Source: Hymenobacter sp. BT18 (GTDB lineage Bacteria; Bacteroidota; Bacteroidia; Cytophagales; Hymenobacteraceae). Taken from it: 64,000 nt of DNA. Position 1 is the stretch's first letter. Each line of letters opens with the position of its first letter. Below the pieces are notes generated by a model. The model saw nothing but the letters and a program-made list of their open reading frames with translations. It ran no database searches and was not told where the DNA came from. The position numbers and the translations under genes were made by a program. This document shows, one piece after another, positions 1-8,518 of this stretch. The stretch lies in contig NZ_CP050954.1 in the NCBI RefSeq assembly GCF_012273015.1, forward strand, positions 4,318,001 through 4,382,000, read 5' to 3'.

Positions 1-256
1 TGGTAATGACGCGCTGCCCCGGCTGCACGCCTAGGGCTAGGGCGCACAGGTGCAAAGCCGCCGTACCGTTGGCCACCGCTACGGCGTAGCTGGCTCCTAC
101 GTAGGCGGCAAAGCGTTCCTCAAACTCGGCTACCTTCGGGCCCTGGGTCAGGTAGTCGGAGTACAGGGTTTCCGTCACGGCCTGCACGTCGGCGGGGGTG
201 ATGTGCTGGCGGCCGTAGGCGATGGGGCGGGTAGGCTGAAAAGCAGAGTCGGACAT
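1..256 (-). CDS. pseC: PseC-like UDP-4-amino-sugar aminotransferase, N-terminal 85 residues (cut by window edge)
   Basis: The N-terminus of a DegT/DnrJ/EryC1-family PLP aminotransferase. The opening residues resemble PseC: IAYGRQHITPADVQAV, then SDYLTQGPKVAEFEERFA and the AVANGTAALHL segment typical of the cofactor and substrate pocket. PseC transaminates the 4-keto sugar made by PseB, the second step towards pseudaminic acid in the cytoplasm. The start is the ATG at 256. pseB lies about 1.5 kb upstream on the same strand, separated by a porin gene. The gene runs off the left end, so the catalytic lysine is not visible. Another DegT-family sugar aminotransferase is possible, but pseB nearby favours PseC. 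Confidence 0.82.
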   Translation of the reverse strand, partial: MSDSAFQPTRPIAYGRQHITPADVQAVTETLYSDYLTQGPKVAEFEERFAAYVGASYAVAVANGTAALHLCALALGVQPGQRVIT

Positions 257-326
257 ACAGCCCCAAATGTACGCTTCGGCGCCGGATGGCCCGCAGGCAG
301 GCAATAATTGGCCGGTCCTCGGCGGC

Positions 327-1535
327 CTAGAAGTTGAGCTGGGCCTGGAGGCGTAGCAGGCCGCCCCGTTGGCGGTTGTCGGGTTTCTGATGATCCTCAA
401 AGCGGCGCGCCGACAGCGTGTACATCGTCACCAGCTCGAAGCTGGGTACGGGCTGCCACTCCACGCCCAGCTCGGCTTCGCGCACGGTGTAGCTGCGGGC
501 ATCTCGCTCGTGCTTCTTGCCCCCATCGTAGTACTGCACGCGCAGAAAGGGGTAAAACTGCTGCTGCTGGTAGCGCAGGCGGTAGTTGAGCAGCAAGTAG
601 CCCCCGTGCAGGCGCTGGGTTTCGATGCTGTCGGTGCGGGAATTAAACTCGGGGCCACGGCCCACGTTGTATTCGGCCTGGAAGCCGAACGGCTGCGGAT
701 ACAGCACCAGCGTGCCAGCCACGCGCTGGTCGGGGTAGCGCAGGTCGGGGCGGTGCTTCACGCCGCTGGATAGCTGGTCCCGGTTTACCACGTATTCCCC
801 GGAGTAAGCCTGCAGCCCCGGCTCTACCAGCTGCCGGCCCAGCTGCAGTGGGTAAGAAGCCCGGGCGACCACGTGGCGCTGGTTGTTGAGCTCGGGGCGG
901 TTGGCCGTCTGCCCGTTGAAAACGCCCACGCCCACCACGCCATAGTCGCCCGAGCCCTTCAACCCGTCTTTTACCAGCTGACTGAAAAGCCGGCGCGTGG
1001 CTTTGGGGGCCCAGTACACGAAAGCGCCCAAATCCCGCTCGTTGGAAAACGCACTGTTGATTCCGTCACTGCGGTCCAGGGGCAGGCGGTTCTGGCTGGA
1101 CTGCATATTCTCGAAGCCGTAGGGAATCTTGCTTTGGCCCAGGCGTACCCGGAAGCGGTTGGCCTTATCGAGGCCCAGGTCCAGGTAGGCATCCCGCAGA
1201 AGGGCCGTATTCAGCGTAGAGCTGCCACTGACGGTGCTGGCAAAGTCGGGCTGGAGGTAGAAGTAGACCCGCTCGTGGAGCTGCCCGAAAAAGATGATGC
1301 GCATCCGCCGCAGCGAAAAGCCCCCGTTGCGGCCCCACGACCGGTCGCACTGCTCGCACTGCAGGTCGGGGTTGGTTTCCAGCAGGCGGTTGTAGCGCAC
1401 CTGTACGTAGCCCCGAATGGATACCGCCTGAAACCACTGTTTCGGCGGCGGAGGCACTGATTTGGCGGAGTCGGGCGCCTGGCAGAATGCCGCGTTGCTG
1501 AGCAGCAACAAGACCAGGAGTAATGATTTGTTCAT
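327..1535 (-). CDS. Outer-membrane porin of the phosphate-selective porin O/P (OprP-like) type
   Basis: 402 residues with a Sec signal peptide (MNKSLLLVLLLLSNAAFCQ). Alternating aromatic and polar strands follow, and the C-terminus ends in LQAQLNF, a typical last beta strand with terminal Phe. The early GYVQVRYNR segment, the GGFSLRRMRI segment and the FRVRLGQSKIPYG segment are characteristic of the porin O/P family in Bacteroidota. The predicted role is passive or anion-selective diffusion across the outer membrane; the actual substrate cannot be read from sequence. It has its own transcriptional unit, because a terminator (1628-1673) separates it from pseB upstream. Confidence 0.8.
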   Translation of the reverse strand: MNKSLLLVLLLLSNAAFCQAPDSAKSVPPPPKQWFQAVSIRGYVQVRYNRLLETNPDLQCEQCDRSWGRNGGFSLRRMRIIFFGQLHERVYFYLQPDFASTVSGSSTLNTALLRDAYLDLGLDKANRFRVRLGQSKIPYGFENMQSSQNRLPLDRSDGINSAFSNERDLGAFVYWAPKATRRLFSQLVKDGLKGSGDYGVVGVGVFNGQTANRPELNNQRHVVARASYPLQLGRQLVEPGLQAYSGEYVVNRDQLSSGVKHRPDLRYPDQRVAGTLVLYPQPFGFQAEYNVGRGPEFNSRTDSIETQRLHGGYLLLNYRLRYQQQQFYPFLRVQYYDGGKKHERDARSYTVREAELGVEWQPVPSFELVTMYTLSARRFEDHQKPDNRQRGGLLRLQAQLNF

Positions 1536-1627
1536 GAAATAATAATCTGGCCGTAAAGTGCGGCATTAGATATTACTTCACTGTGTCCGGAATATTACGG
1601 GAATGTTATCAATGGCAAAAGGTCGCC

Positions 1628-1673
1628 AAAAAGCCCCGCTGCCAACTCAGCTGAGTCGGTAGCGGGGCTTTTT
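1628..1673 (-). terminator. Factor-independent terminator after pseB
   Basis: The arms AAAAAGCCCCGCT and AGCGGGGCTTTTT form a long GC-rich stem with a T-run, about 30 bases beyond the pseB stop. It is nearly symmetric, so it may work in both directions. Confidence 0.85.
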
Positions 1674-1704
1674 GGCGGCCGGCAGTAAACGATACAAATC
1701 AGGC

Positions 1705-2724
1705 CTAAGCCTCAAAATCGGGGTCCACGTGCAGGCGGATTTCCTCGCGGATCTGATCCACGGTCAGCCATTCGGTGTTGTTGCTGGAATCGTAGTGAAA
1801 GCCGGGCTCCACGCGGCGGCCGTTGAAGCGCTGAATAAACTCCTCCACGTCCCAGCGCGGCGTGAAGGGCAGGATAACGTAGTACTTATCCAACTCCACG
1901 GTGCTCAGGGCATCCGTTTCCGTTATCATCTCCTCGTGCAGCTTCTCACCGGGCCGGATGCCCACAATTTCCTGGTGGCAGTTGGGGCCAATGGCTTTGG
2001 CTACCTCCGTGATTTTGTAGCTCGGAATCTTTGGGACGAAGATTTCACCGCCCCAGGCGTGCTCCAGGGCATACAGCACCAGGTCCACGCCCTCTTCCAG
2101 GGAAATGTTGAAGCGCGTCATGTCGGGGTGGGTGATGGGCAACACCCCGGAGGCCCGCCGCTGCAGGAAAAAGGGCACTACGGACCCCCGGGAGCCAATA
2201 ACGTTGCCGTAGCGCACCACCGAAAACCGCAGGTTACGGGAGCCTTTCATGTTGTTGGCGGCCACAAACAGCTTGTCGGAGCACAGCTTGGTAGCGCCGT
2301 AGAGGTTGATGGGCGCGGCGGCCTTGTCGGTGCTCAAAGCCACCACTTCCTGCACGCCGCAGTCCAGGGCGGCGTTTATCACGTTTTCGGCCCCGAAGAT
2401 GTTAGTTTTGATGCATTCCATCGGGTTGTATTCGGCTGCGGGCACTTGCTTGAGGGCGGCGGCGTGTACGATAATATCGATGCCTTCGCAGGCACGCTTC
2501 ATCCGCTCCGGGTCGCGCACGTCGCCAATGAAATACCGGATGGCGGGGTACTTACTGTTTGGGAAAGTCTGCGACATTTCGAACTGCTTGAGCTCGTCGC
2601 GCGAGTACACCACCAGGCGCTTTACCTGCGGATACTTCTCGAATACCGTTTGCACAAACTGTTTGCCGAACGAGCCGGTGCCGCCGGTTACCAGAATAGA
2701 TTTATGATTGAGGTCGAGGGACAT
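1705..2724 (-). CDS. pseB: UDP-N-acetylglucosamine 4,6-dehydratase (inverting), PseB
   Basis: 339 residues; an extended short-chain dehydrogenase/reductase. Visible motifs are the NAD(P)-binding TGGTGSFG (residues 13-20), STDK (131-134) and YGATK (142-146), plus SRDELKQFEM, which is characteristic of PseB/FlaA1-type dehydratases. The enzyme converts UDP-GlcNAc to the 4-keto-6-deoxy L-altro sugar, the first step of pseudaminic acid synthesis. The start was set at the ATG at 2724 (MSLDLNHKSILVTGG); an upstream in-frame Met would add 30 residues of non-conserved sequence. It is divergent from the FkbH-like gene. Confidence 0.9.
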   Translation of the reverse strand: MSLDLNHKSILVTGGTGSFGKQFVQTVFEKYPQVKRLVVYSRDELKQFEMSQTFPNSKYPAIRYFIGDVRDPERMKRACEGIDIIVHAAALKQVPAAEYNPMECIKTNIFGAENVINAALDCGVQEVVALSTDKAAAPINLYGATKLCSDKLFVAANNMKGSRNLRFSVVRYGNVIGSRGSVVPFFLQRRASGVLPITHPDMTRFNISLEEGVDLVLYALEHAWGGEIFVPKIPSYKITEVAKAIGPNCHQEIVGIRPGEKLHEEMITETDALSTVELDKYYVILPFTPRWDVEEFIQRFNGRRVEPGFHYDSSNNTEWLTVDQIREEIRLHVDPDFEA

Positions 2725-2834
2725 ACTTAGAAAACAAGGCCAGGCAGCGTGCTGGCGGGAGGAAGGGTTGCAAAAGTAGGCATTCCGCCGCGAGCTTGCG
2801 TAGTTTTGTACCAAGGACAGAAAGCCCGCTTCCT

Positions 2835-2927
2835 GTCATGCTGAGCGAAGCCGAAGCATCTCTGCCGCTTCGTGGCAGCCTTACTCCAACGAAGCGGTAA
2901 AGATGCTTCGACTTCGCTCCGCATGAC
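2835..2927. repeat. Dispersed imperfect palindrome, copy 1
   Basis: The left arm begins GTCATGCTGAGCGAAG and the right arm is its near reverse complement, ending in GCATGAC; the arms are about 40 bases long with a short centre. The same element occurs at 13889-13981. Its right end supplies the likely ATG (2923) of the FkbH-like gene. Confidence 0.8.
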
Positions 2928-4773
2928 GCCCGATATTTCCACTTCTGCTTTCGTTTTCCCCCAGCCCATCAAACTCGTTATCTGGGATTTGGATGACACC
3001 TTCTGGCGAGGCACTCTCTCCGAAGGAGCCGTGGAAGGCATTGAGGACAATATTCAGCTCGTTCGGGACACGGCCGCCCGGGGCATCGTGCACACCATCG
3101 TTTCCAAAAACGACTTTGCGCCCGCCGAGGCCAAACTCCAGGAGTTGGGCATCCGCGACCTGTTCGTGTTTCCGCAGATCAGTTGGCAGCCCAAAGGCCC
3201 CATCATCCGGCAATTGCTGGAGCAAATGCAGCTGCGGGCGCCCAATGCCCTTTTCCTCGACGATAACCCCGTAAACCGCGCTGAGGCGCAGTACTACAAC
3301 CCCGAGCTGCAGGTGGCCGACCCTGCCGACCTGCCGATGCTGGTTCCTTTGCTGCGGGCCAGCGGCAAGCCCGACCCCACGTTTTCCCGCTTGGAGCAAT
3401 ACAAGCTGCTGGAGCGGCAGCAGCAGGCTCGCACCCAGTACAACGACAACCTAGCCTTTCTGCGCGACGCCGAGGTGCGAATCCGATTTGCGGAAGGAGA
3501 GCAGGTGCTGCCCGACCTCGACCGGATAGAAGAACTCATCAACCGCTCCAACCAGCTCAACTTCACCAAGCAGCGCGTAACCGCCGAGGAGCTTCAAGTC
3601 AGCCTGCGGGACCCCGCCCGGCGGTGGGGCAGCGTGCGGGTGCAGGACCGGTTTGGCGACTACGGCCTGGTGGGCGTGTACTGCCTGAGAGTGGTCAATA
3701 ACCGCCTGGAGCAGTTCGTTTTTTCCTGCCGCATTCTGCACCTAGGCATCGAACAGTTCACGTTAGCTTACCTGGGCTTCCCGGCGCTGGACGTACGGGG
3801 CGAGGTAGCCACAGTGCTGAACCAGCAGGACAGGCCCGATTGGATTACCGTAGAGGACGGCCCGGCCGTAGTACCCGCGGCGCCCACGTCCGGCAGCCGC
3901 CTGCGCGTTTTGCTGAAAGGGGGGTGCGACCTAGGCCAGCTCACGCCGTTCCTGCAAGCCTTTTCCTTGGAAGTGCGGGAGGAGTTCAACTACAACAACG
4001 AGCATCAGATTCCCGTCCATCTAGAGCATACGGCCCTGCTGCGCGCTAGCCGGGAGTGGCCCGCCACGGAGCAGCAGCGCCTCGCCACGGCGCTGCCTTT
4101 CCTGGGCCAGGAAGCATTCAGCACCCAGCTCTGGGCTGCCGACTACGACGTGTTGGTGTATAGCCCGTTGATGGACTACACCCAGGAGCTCTACCGGGAA
4201 AACGCCACGGGCCGGCTGGTGCCCTTTGGCGGCTACCAAAACCTACAACAAGTCGACCCAGCTACCCAGGCTACCAAGTTCGCCCAGCGCCGGTTTCTGG
4301 GCATGGACGAGGCATTTCTGCGCTGGTTTCAGCGGGAGTTTACCTGGAAGGGGCAAAGCAGCCCCGAGCAGTTTACCGAAAACCTGCGTTGGCTGCGTGG
4401 TCAGGTACCGGGGCACATCCCCATTTTCTTTCTGAACGGGGCCGAAGTAGAAGTGCCGGGCTCCGGAGAAGCCGGAGCCGCCCAGCGTCATGCCGTGATG
4501 AACCAAGCATTAGCTGAATTTGTGGATTCCGCCCCGAACTGCTTTATCATCGACGTGCGGGAGTTTGTGCACAGCTCCGACCACGTAACCAACAACCTGC
4601 GGCATTATCAACGTCAGCAGTATCGTACCCTGGCCCAGCGCCTGGCCGCCGCTATTGGCCAGTGGCAAGGGCAGCAACTGGCGCATTCTTCCTGGACGGA
4701 TTTGAAGGCACGGGCTAGTAGCCTGGTGCCAAGCAAGCTGCGCGGCGTTTGGCAAAAGCTAAGTAAGGGCTAG
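2923..4773 (+). CDS. FkbH-like HAD-superfamily (subfamily IIIC) protein
   Basis: 616 residues. The HAD motif I is WDLDDTFWRG (residues 21-30, nucleophile D22), followed by a HAD core with LFLDDNPVNR as the acidic motif. The middle part resembles the GNAT-like FkbH region (RSNQLNFTKQR, VQDRFGDYGLVG). The C-terminal ~280 residues look like a degenerate SGNH/GDSL-type domain. FkbH-like proteins load glyceryl groups onto carrier proteins or act in surface-polysaccharide loci; the substrate here is unknown. An in-frame ATG at 2872 lies inside a repeat element; ATG 2923 at the repeat edge is the better start. Its stop overlaps the stop of the convergent glycosyltransferase gene by four bases. Confidence 0.78.
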   Translation: MTPDISTSAFVFPQPIKLVIWDLDDTFWRGTLSEGAVEGIEDNIQLVRDTAARGIVHTIVSKNDFAPAEAKLQELGIRDLFVFPQISWQPKGPIIRQLLEQMQLRAPNALFLDDNPVNRAEAQYYNPELQVADPADLPMLVPLLRASGKPDPTFSRLEQYKLLERQQQARTQYNDNLAFLRDAEVRIRFAEGEQVLPDLDRIEELINRSNQLNFTKQRVTAEELQVSLRDPARRWGSVRVQDRFGDYGLVGVYCLRVVNNRLEQFVFSCRILHLGIEQFTLAYLGFPALDVRGEVATVLNQQDRPDWITVEDGPAVVPAAPTSGSRLRVLLKGGCDLGQLTPFLQAFSLEVREEFNYNNEHQIPVHLEHTALLRASREWPATEQQRLATALPFLGQEAFSTQLWAADYDVLVYSPLMDYTQELYRENATGRLVPFGGYQNLQQVDPATQATKFAQRRFLGMDEAFLRWFQREFTWKGQSSPEQFTENLRWLRGQVPGHIPIFFLNGAEVEVPGSGEAGAAQRHAVMNQALAEFVDSAPNCFIIDVREFVHSSDHVTNNLRHYQRQQYRTLAQRLAAAIGQWQGQQLAHSSWTDLKARASSLVPSKLRGVWQKLSKG

Positions 4774-6104
4774 GCCGAGAGCAGTGCGGCCAGCTGGGCG
4801 GTGAGGGCGCGGCGCGAGTAGTTAGCGTACTGCTGCGTCGGCAGGTCCAGGTTGGTGTGCTGCTGCCACTGGGTGGCCAGCTCCTCCAGCCGGGCCAGCA
4901 TGCCCGCATAGTCGTCGTAGGGTAGGGCGCGGCCGGCTCCACATTCCGTCAGCAGCGTGTCCGCGTCCGAGCCCAGCGGCCCCACGCACAGGATGGGCTT
5001 TTTGGCCGCCAGATACTCAAACACTTTGCCCGGCAGAATTGCCAGGTTGTTGGCAACATCCGGAATAGCCATCAGCAGCACCGTGCTGCGCAGCAGGTAG
5101 CCCACCGACTCATCGTGGGGCACGAAGGGCACAAACTCGGTTTGCTCCTGCAGGCCGGCTTCGGCTACTTGCTGCTGCAGCCCGGGCGACACTTTCCCCA
5201 CGAAGCGTAGCCGCAGGGGCACCTGAGGGTGCTGGCGGCTGCACGCCGCGCAGGCCGCCAGCAGCTGCTCGATGTGGTAGGTTTCGGAGATGGTGCCCGT
5301 GTGCGTAATCAGCAGCGCATCCGAGGGTGGGGAGCTGGGCAGCTGGAAGTCGTCTTCATCGTAGCCATTGGGCAGCACCCGAAACTTCTCGGCCCGCAGC
5401 CCCGGCGACTTGCTCAGAAACAGGCGCTTGGTATTGGGGCTGGTTACCAGCACGGCGTCGGCCTCTTCCAGTACTTGCCGCTCGTAGCGCGCATCCAGCC
5501 AGCGGGCCGGCGGCAGGTGGTTGAGCTCTTTATAATAATAGATGTCCGTCCACGGGTCGCGCATGTCGGCCAGCCAGCGCAGCCCGTAGCGCCGCTTCAG
5601 CTCCAGGCCAATGAGCTGGGTAGAGTGGGGGGGCGAGGAAGTCAGCACGGCATCGAACTGCTCGCCCGCGGCCAGCAGCTGTTCCACGGCCTGCAGGACA
5701 TAGCGGTTCCAGCCCCGACGGGCATCGGGGATGAACACGTTGCCGCGCACGAACTTGAACAGGCGCTGGGTGAGACTGGTCTTGCTTTCGCCCACGAAGC
5801 CGCCGTAGGGTACCTGTTTGCGCCCCGTCAGCTTTTTGTAGCTGTCGAAGGGCTCAAATGTACCCGTTCGGATGACGCGCACCCCAGCCGGAATGTCGGC
5901 CGCCAGCGAATCATCCAGAACCGGATACGCGGCCTGGGCGGGGTCTACGGTAATGACAGTAGGCTCCACGCCAAATTGGGGCAGGTGCTTCACAAACTTA
6001 AGGCTGCGCTGCACGCCGGCCCCGCCGGAAGGGGGCCAGTAGTACGTAATTACGAGCAAACGAAGGGAGCGGGCAGCAGGCACGGGCACGAAGGGGAGTA
6101 GCAA
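4770..6104 (-). CDS. GT4-type glycosyltransferase
   Basis: 444 residues. The N-terminal LLVITYYWPPSGGAGVQRS is the glycine-rich motif of GT-B glycosyltransferases in Bacteroidota surface-polysaccharide loci. WLADMRDPWTD, VLPNGYDEDDF and, in the C-terminal half, LLMAIPDVANNLAILPGKVFEY with the conserved E of the donor-binding region follow. It probably transfers a nucleotide-activated sugar at the cytoplasmic face of the inner membrane. Donor and acceptor are unknown. It converges on the FkbH-like gene, with stop codons sharing the bases CTAG at 4770-4773. Confidence 0.82.
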   Translation of the reverse strand: MLLPFVPVPAARSLRLLVITYYWPPSGGAGVQRSLKFVKHLPQFGVEPTVITVDPAQAAYPVLDDSLAADIPAGVRVIRTGTFEPFDSYKKLTGRKQVPYGGFVGESKTSLTQRLFKFVRGNVFIPDARRGWNRYVLQAVEQLLAAGEQFDAVLTSSPPHSTQLIGLELKRRYGLRWLADMRDPWTDIYYYKELNHLPPARWLDARYERQVLEEADAVLVTSPNTKRLFLSKSPGLRAEKFRVLPNGYDEDDFQLPSSPPSDALLITHTGTISETYHIEQLLAACAACSRQHPQVPLRLRFVGKVSPGLQQQVAEAGLQEQTEFVPFVPHDESVGYLLRSTVLLMAIPDVANNLAILPGKVFEYLAAKKPILCVGPLGSDADTLLTECGAGRALPYDDYAGMLARLEELATQWQQHTNLDLPTQQYANYSRRALTAQLAALLSA

Positions 6105-6150
6105 GAAAGCAGCGAAGGTACACAGCCGTGACCTTTCGGGGTTTTCTGGT

Positions 6151-6158
6151 TACTTTTG
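6151..6158 (+). promoter_or_regulatory. Putative -7 box of the ffh promoter
   Basis: TACTTTTG matches the Bacteroidota -7 consensus TAnnTTTG about 90 bases before the ffh start. No convincing -33 box is seen at the right spacing. Confidence 0.35.
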
Positions 6159-6247
6159 GAGGCTGAATTCTTGAGAACCGGGCGCAGTGCGGCCGGTAGC
6201 CTCTGCCCAGCATATCCCGTTAAATAAAGCGCAAACGCTGCGACTCC

Positions 6248-7597
6248 ATGTTCGATAACCTTAGTACCAAGCTCGATAAGGCCTTCAAAACGCTGAAAGG
6301 CCAAGGCAGCATCACCGAAATCAACGTAGCCACCACGGTAAAGGAAATTCGCCGCGCGCTGGTAGATGCCGACGTGAACTACAAGGTGGCCAAGGAAGTC
6401 ACCGACAAAATCAAAGAAGAGGCCATGGGCCGCGACGTGCTCATTAGCGTGTCGCCGGGCCAGCTGCTCACCAAAATCGTCTACGATGAGCTCACCCAGC
6501 TCATGGGCGGCGAAAAGCAGGACATCGTTATCAAGGGCGAGCCGGCCGTGGTGCTGCTCTCGGGCCTGCAGGGCTCGGGCAAAACCACGTTTGCCGGTAA
6601 GCTGGCCTCCTTCATCAAAAAGCAGAACCGCACGGTGCTGCTGGTAGCCTGCGACGTGTACCGCCCGGCCGCTATCGACCAGCTGAAAGTCCTGGGCGAG
6701 CAGATTGGGGTAGAGGTATTCTCGGAGCCGGAAAACAAGAACCCGGTGGAGATTTCGCAGCACGCCATTGAGTATGCCCGCAAAAACAACAAAAAGGTAG
6801 TCATCATCGACACCGCCGGCCGCCTGGCCGTGGATGAGCAGATGATGCGCGAGATTGAGGCCGTTAAAAAGGCCATCAACCCGAGCGAAACTTTGTTCGT
6901 GGTGGACTCCATGACGGGCCAGGACGCCGTGAACACGGCCAAAACCTTCAACGACCGGCTGAACTTCGACGGCGTGGTACTCACCAAGCTCGACGGCGAC
7001 TCCCGCGGTGGTGCGGCTCTGTCTATTCGGGCCGTGGTGGAGAAACCCATCAAGTTCATCTCCACCGGTGAGAAGATGGAAGCCCTGGACATGTTCTACC
7101 CCGACCGCATGGCCCAGCGCATCCTGGGCATGGGCGACGTCATTTCGCTGGTAGAGCGGGCCCAGCAGCAGTTCGACGAGGAAGAAGCCAAGCGCATCAA
7201 CCAGAAGATCCGCAAAAACCAGTTCAACTTCGACGACTTCCTCTCCCAGCTGGAGCAGATCAAGAAGATGGGCAACCTGAAGGACCTGGTGGGCATGATT
7301 CCCGGCATGAGCAAGGCCATCAAGGACGTAGACATCGACGACGACGCCTTCAAGCCTATTGAGGCCATCATCAAGAGCATGACCAAGCAGGAACGCGCCC
7401 AGCCCGAGCTGCTGAACGGTTCCCGCCGCCGCCGCTTAGCTAAAGGCTCCGGCACCGATATTCAGCAGGTAAACAACCTGATGAAGCAGTTTGAGGACAT
7501 GCGCAAGGTGATGCGTACGATGAACAAGATGAGCACTACCAAAGGCGGTATGCAGCAAATGGCCCGCATGATGGGCATGAAAGGCCCATTAAGATAA
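6248..7597 (+). CDS. ffh: Signal recognition particle protein Ffh (SRP54)
   Basis: 449 residues, the normal length. The N domain (about 1-90) is followed by the GTPase G domain with P-loop GLQGSGKTT (106-114), DTAGR (188-192) and TKLDGDSRGG (246-255). The methionine-rich M domain, which binds 4.5S RNA and signal sequences, covers about 300-449 and ends in many Met residues (RTMNKMS, MARMMGMKG). It targets ribosomes making membrane and secreted proteins to FtsY and SecYEG. It is a single-gene unit ending in the inverted-repeat and terminator region at 7600-7775. Confidence 0.97.
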   Translation: MFDNLSTKLDKAFKTLKGQGSITEINVATTVKEIRRALVDADVNYKVAKEVTDKIKEEAMGRDVLISVSPGQLLTKIVYDELTQLMGGEKQDIVIKGEPAVVLLSGLQGSGKTTFAGKLASFIKKQNRTVLLVACDVYRPAAIDQLKVLGEQIGVEVFSEPENKNPVEISQHAIEYARKNNKKVVIIDTAGRLAVDEQMMREIEAVKKAINPSETLFVVDSMTGQDAVNTAKTFNDRLNFDGVVLTKLDGDSRGGAALSIRAVVEKPIKFISTGEKMEALDMFYPDRMAQRILGMGDVISLVERAQQQFDEEEAKRINQKIRKNQFNFDDFLSQLEQIKKMGNLKDLVGMIPGMSKAIKDVDIDDDAFKPIEAIIKSMTKQERAQPELLNGSRRRRLAKGSGTDIQQVNNLMKQFEDMRKVMRTMNKMSTTKGGMQQMARMMGMKGPLR

Positions 7598-7611
7598 ACC
7601 ACGGATTCGCG

Positions 7612-7773
7612 CGGATTTATCGGATTGTACGGATTTTGTAGTCGGCGCACTTGACGCTTTTTAATTATTGACCAACAAAAAAGCCTCGCACACTGCAAGG
7701 CTTTTTTGTTTTTGAAAGTGGGCATTGCTAAAGACCGCGCCGACTACAAAATCCGTGCAATCCGATAAATCCG
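7612..7773. repeat. Long inverted repeat (37-base arms) enclosing a terminator
   Basis: The arm 7612-7648 matches the reverse complement of 7737-7773 with one mismatch (TTG[T/C]ACGG). The outer flanks carry copies of ATCCGTGGTT, and three tandem CCGTGGTT units lie at 7771-7802. The 88-base loop contains a separate terminator hairpin. A related ATCCGTGGTT unit occurs near 44610. Confidence 0.85.
7674..7710. terminator. Terminator between ffh and guaD (bidirectional)
   Basis: The stem is built from AACAAAAAAGCCT and AGGCTTTTTTGTT, with A- and T-runs on both sides. It suits both convergent genes, ffh (+) and guaD (-). Confidence 0.85.
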
Positions 7774-7801
7774 TGGTTCCTTCCGTGGTTCCGTCCGTGG
7801 T

Positions 7802-8287
7802 TTAGTATTCCGTTTTGCCTTCGTGCTGTTGCCAGGCCTGGAACCCGGCCAGCGCCTCCTCGCGGAGAAACTCGGTCATGGGCAGGCGGCGCTGGTCGAG
7901 GGGTTTATCCAACTCTTCGTAGATGAACTGGTCGTCGAAGCCGATGGCGGCGGCATCCTGCTTGGTATTGCCGTAAAACACGCGGCGGGGGCGGGCCCAA
8001 TAGATGGCGCCCAGACACATCGGGCACGGCTCGCAGCTGGTATACAGGTCGCAGCCGTCGAGCTGAAAGGTGCCGAGTACGGCGCAGGCTTTGCGGATGG
8101 CGTCTACCTCGGCATGGCAGGTGGGGTCGTTAGTGCTCGTAACCTGGTTGAAGCCGCGCGCAATAATCTGCCCGTCCTTTACGATTACCGCGCCGAAGGG
8201 CCCGCCGTGGCCAGCCTGCATCTTTTCAATGGAAAGCCGAATGGCTTCCCGCATAAACTCGGGGTTAGGGTCCTGCATATAGATCAT
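7802..8287 (-). CDS. guaD: Guanine deaminase (cytidine/deoxycytidylate deaminase fold)
   Basis: 161 residues. The zinc site is HAE (58-60) with PCPMC (Cys88, Cys91). The sequence follows Bacillus subtilis GuaD closely over GGPFGAVIVKDGQII, the NDPTCHAEVDAIRKA region and the CEPCPMCLGAIYWARP region, with GFDDQFIYEE downstream. The reaction is deamination of guanine to xanthine in purine salvage. The start could be Met1 or Met4 (8278); this does not change the call. The closely related tRNA adenosine deaminase TadA is less likely because the IYWARP and FDDQFIYEE segments are GuaD-like. Confidence 0.88.
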   Translation of the reverse strand: MIYMQDPNPEFMREAIRLSIEKMQAGHGGPFGAVIVKDGQIIARGFNQVTSTNDPTCHAEVDAIRKACAVLGTFQLDGCDLYTSCEPCPMCLGAIYWARPRRVFYGNTKQDAAAIGFDDQFIYEELDKPLDQRRLPMTEFLREEALAGFQAWQQHEGKTEY

Positions 8288-8463
8288 GTAAAAAGGGCGT
8301 GCAAGTTACGCTCCCCGTGGGAATAGCGCAGCCTCAGCGCAACTTATTCCTCAGACCATGAAAAATATCCGAATAATGAAACGGGTTCGGAGCGCAATGG
8401 CATGATGATTGATTTAATCAGATTTGAAAGAATAGTTTTTAGGTGTTTTGGTTGTGGAAAAGG

Positions 8464-8489
8464 GGCGGCTCATTGAGTCGCCTTTTTTT
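8464..8489. terminator. Hairpin with T-run between guaD and the 8519 gene
   Basis: GGCGGCTC and GAGTCGCC form the stem; TTTTTTT follows on the plus strand and CCTTTTCC on the minus strand. It most simply terminates the minus-strand gene ending at 8519. Confidence 0.6.
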
Positions 8490-8518
8490 GTTTTCCTGAC
8501 CCGCAATAGCAAGCAGCT

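Noticed and set aside
8358..8405. 15-codon frame MKNIRIMKRVRSAMA before a plus-strand T-run hairpin
   Set aside because: Too short, no visible ribosome binding site; the hairpin is explained as the terminator of the minus-strand gene ending at 8519.
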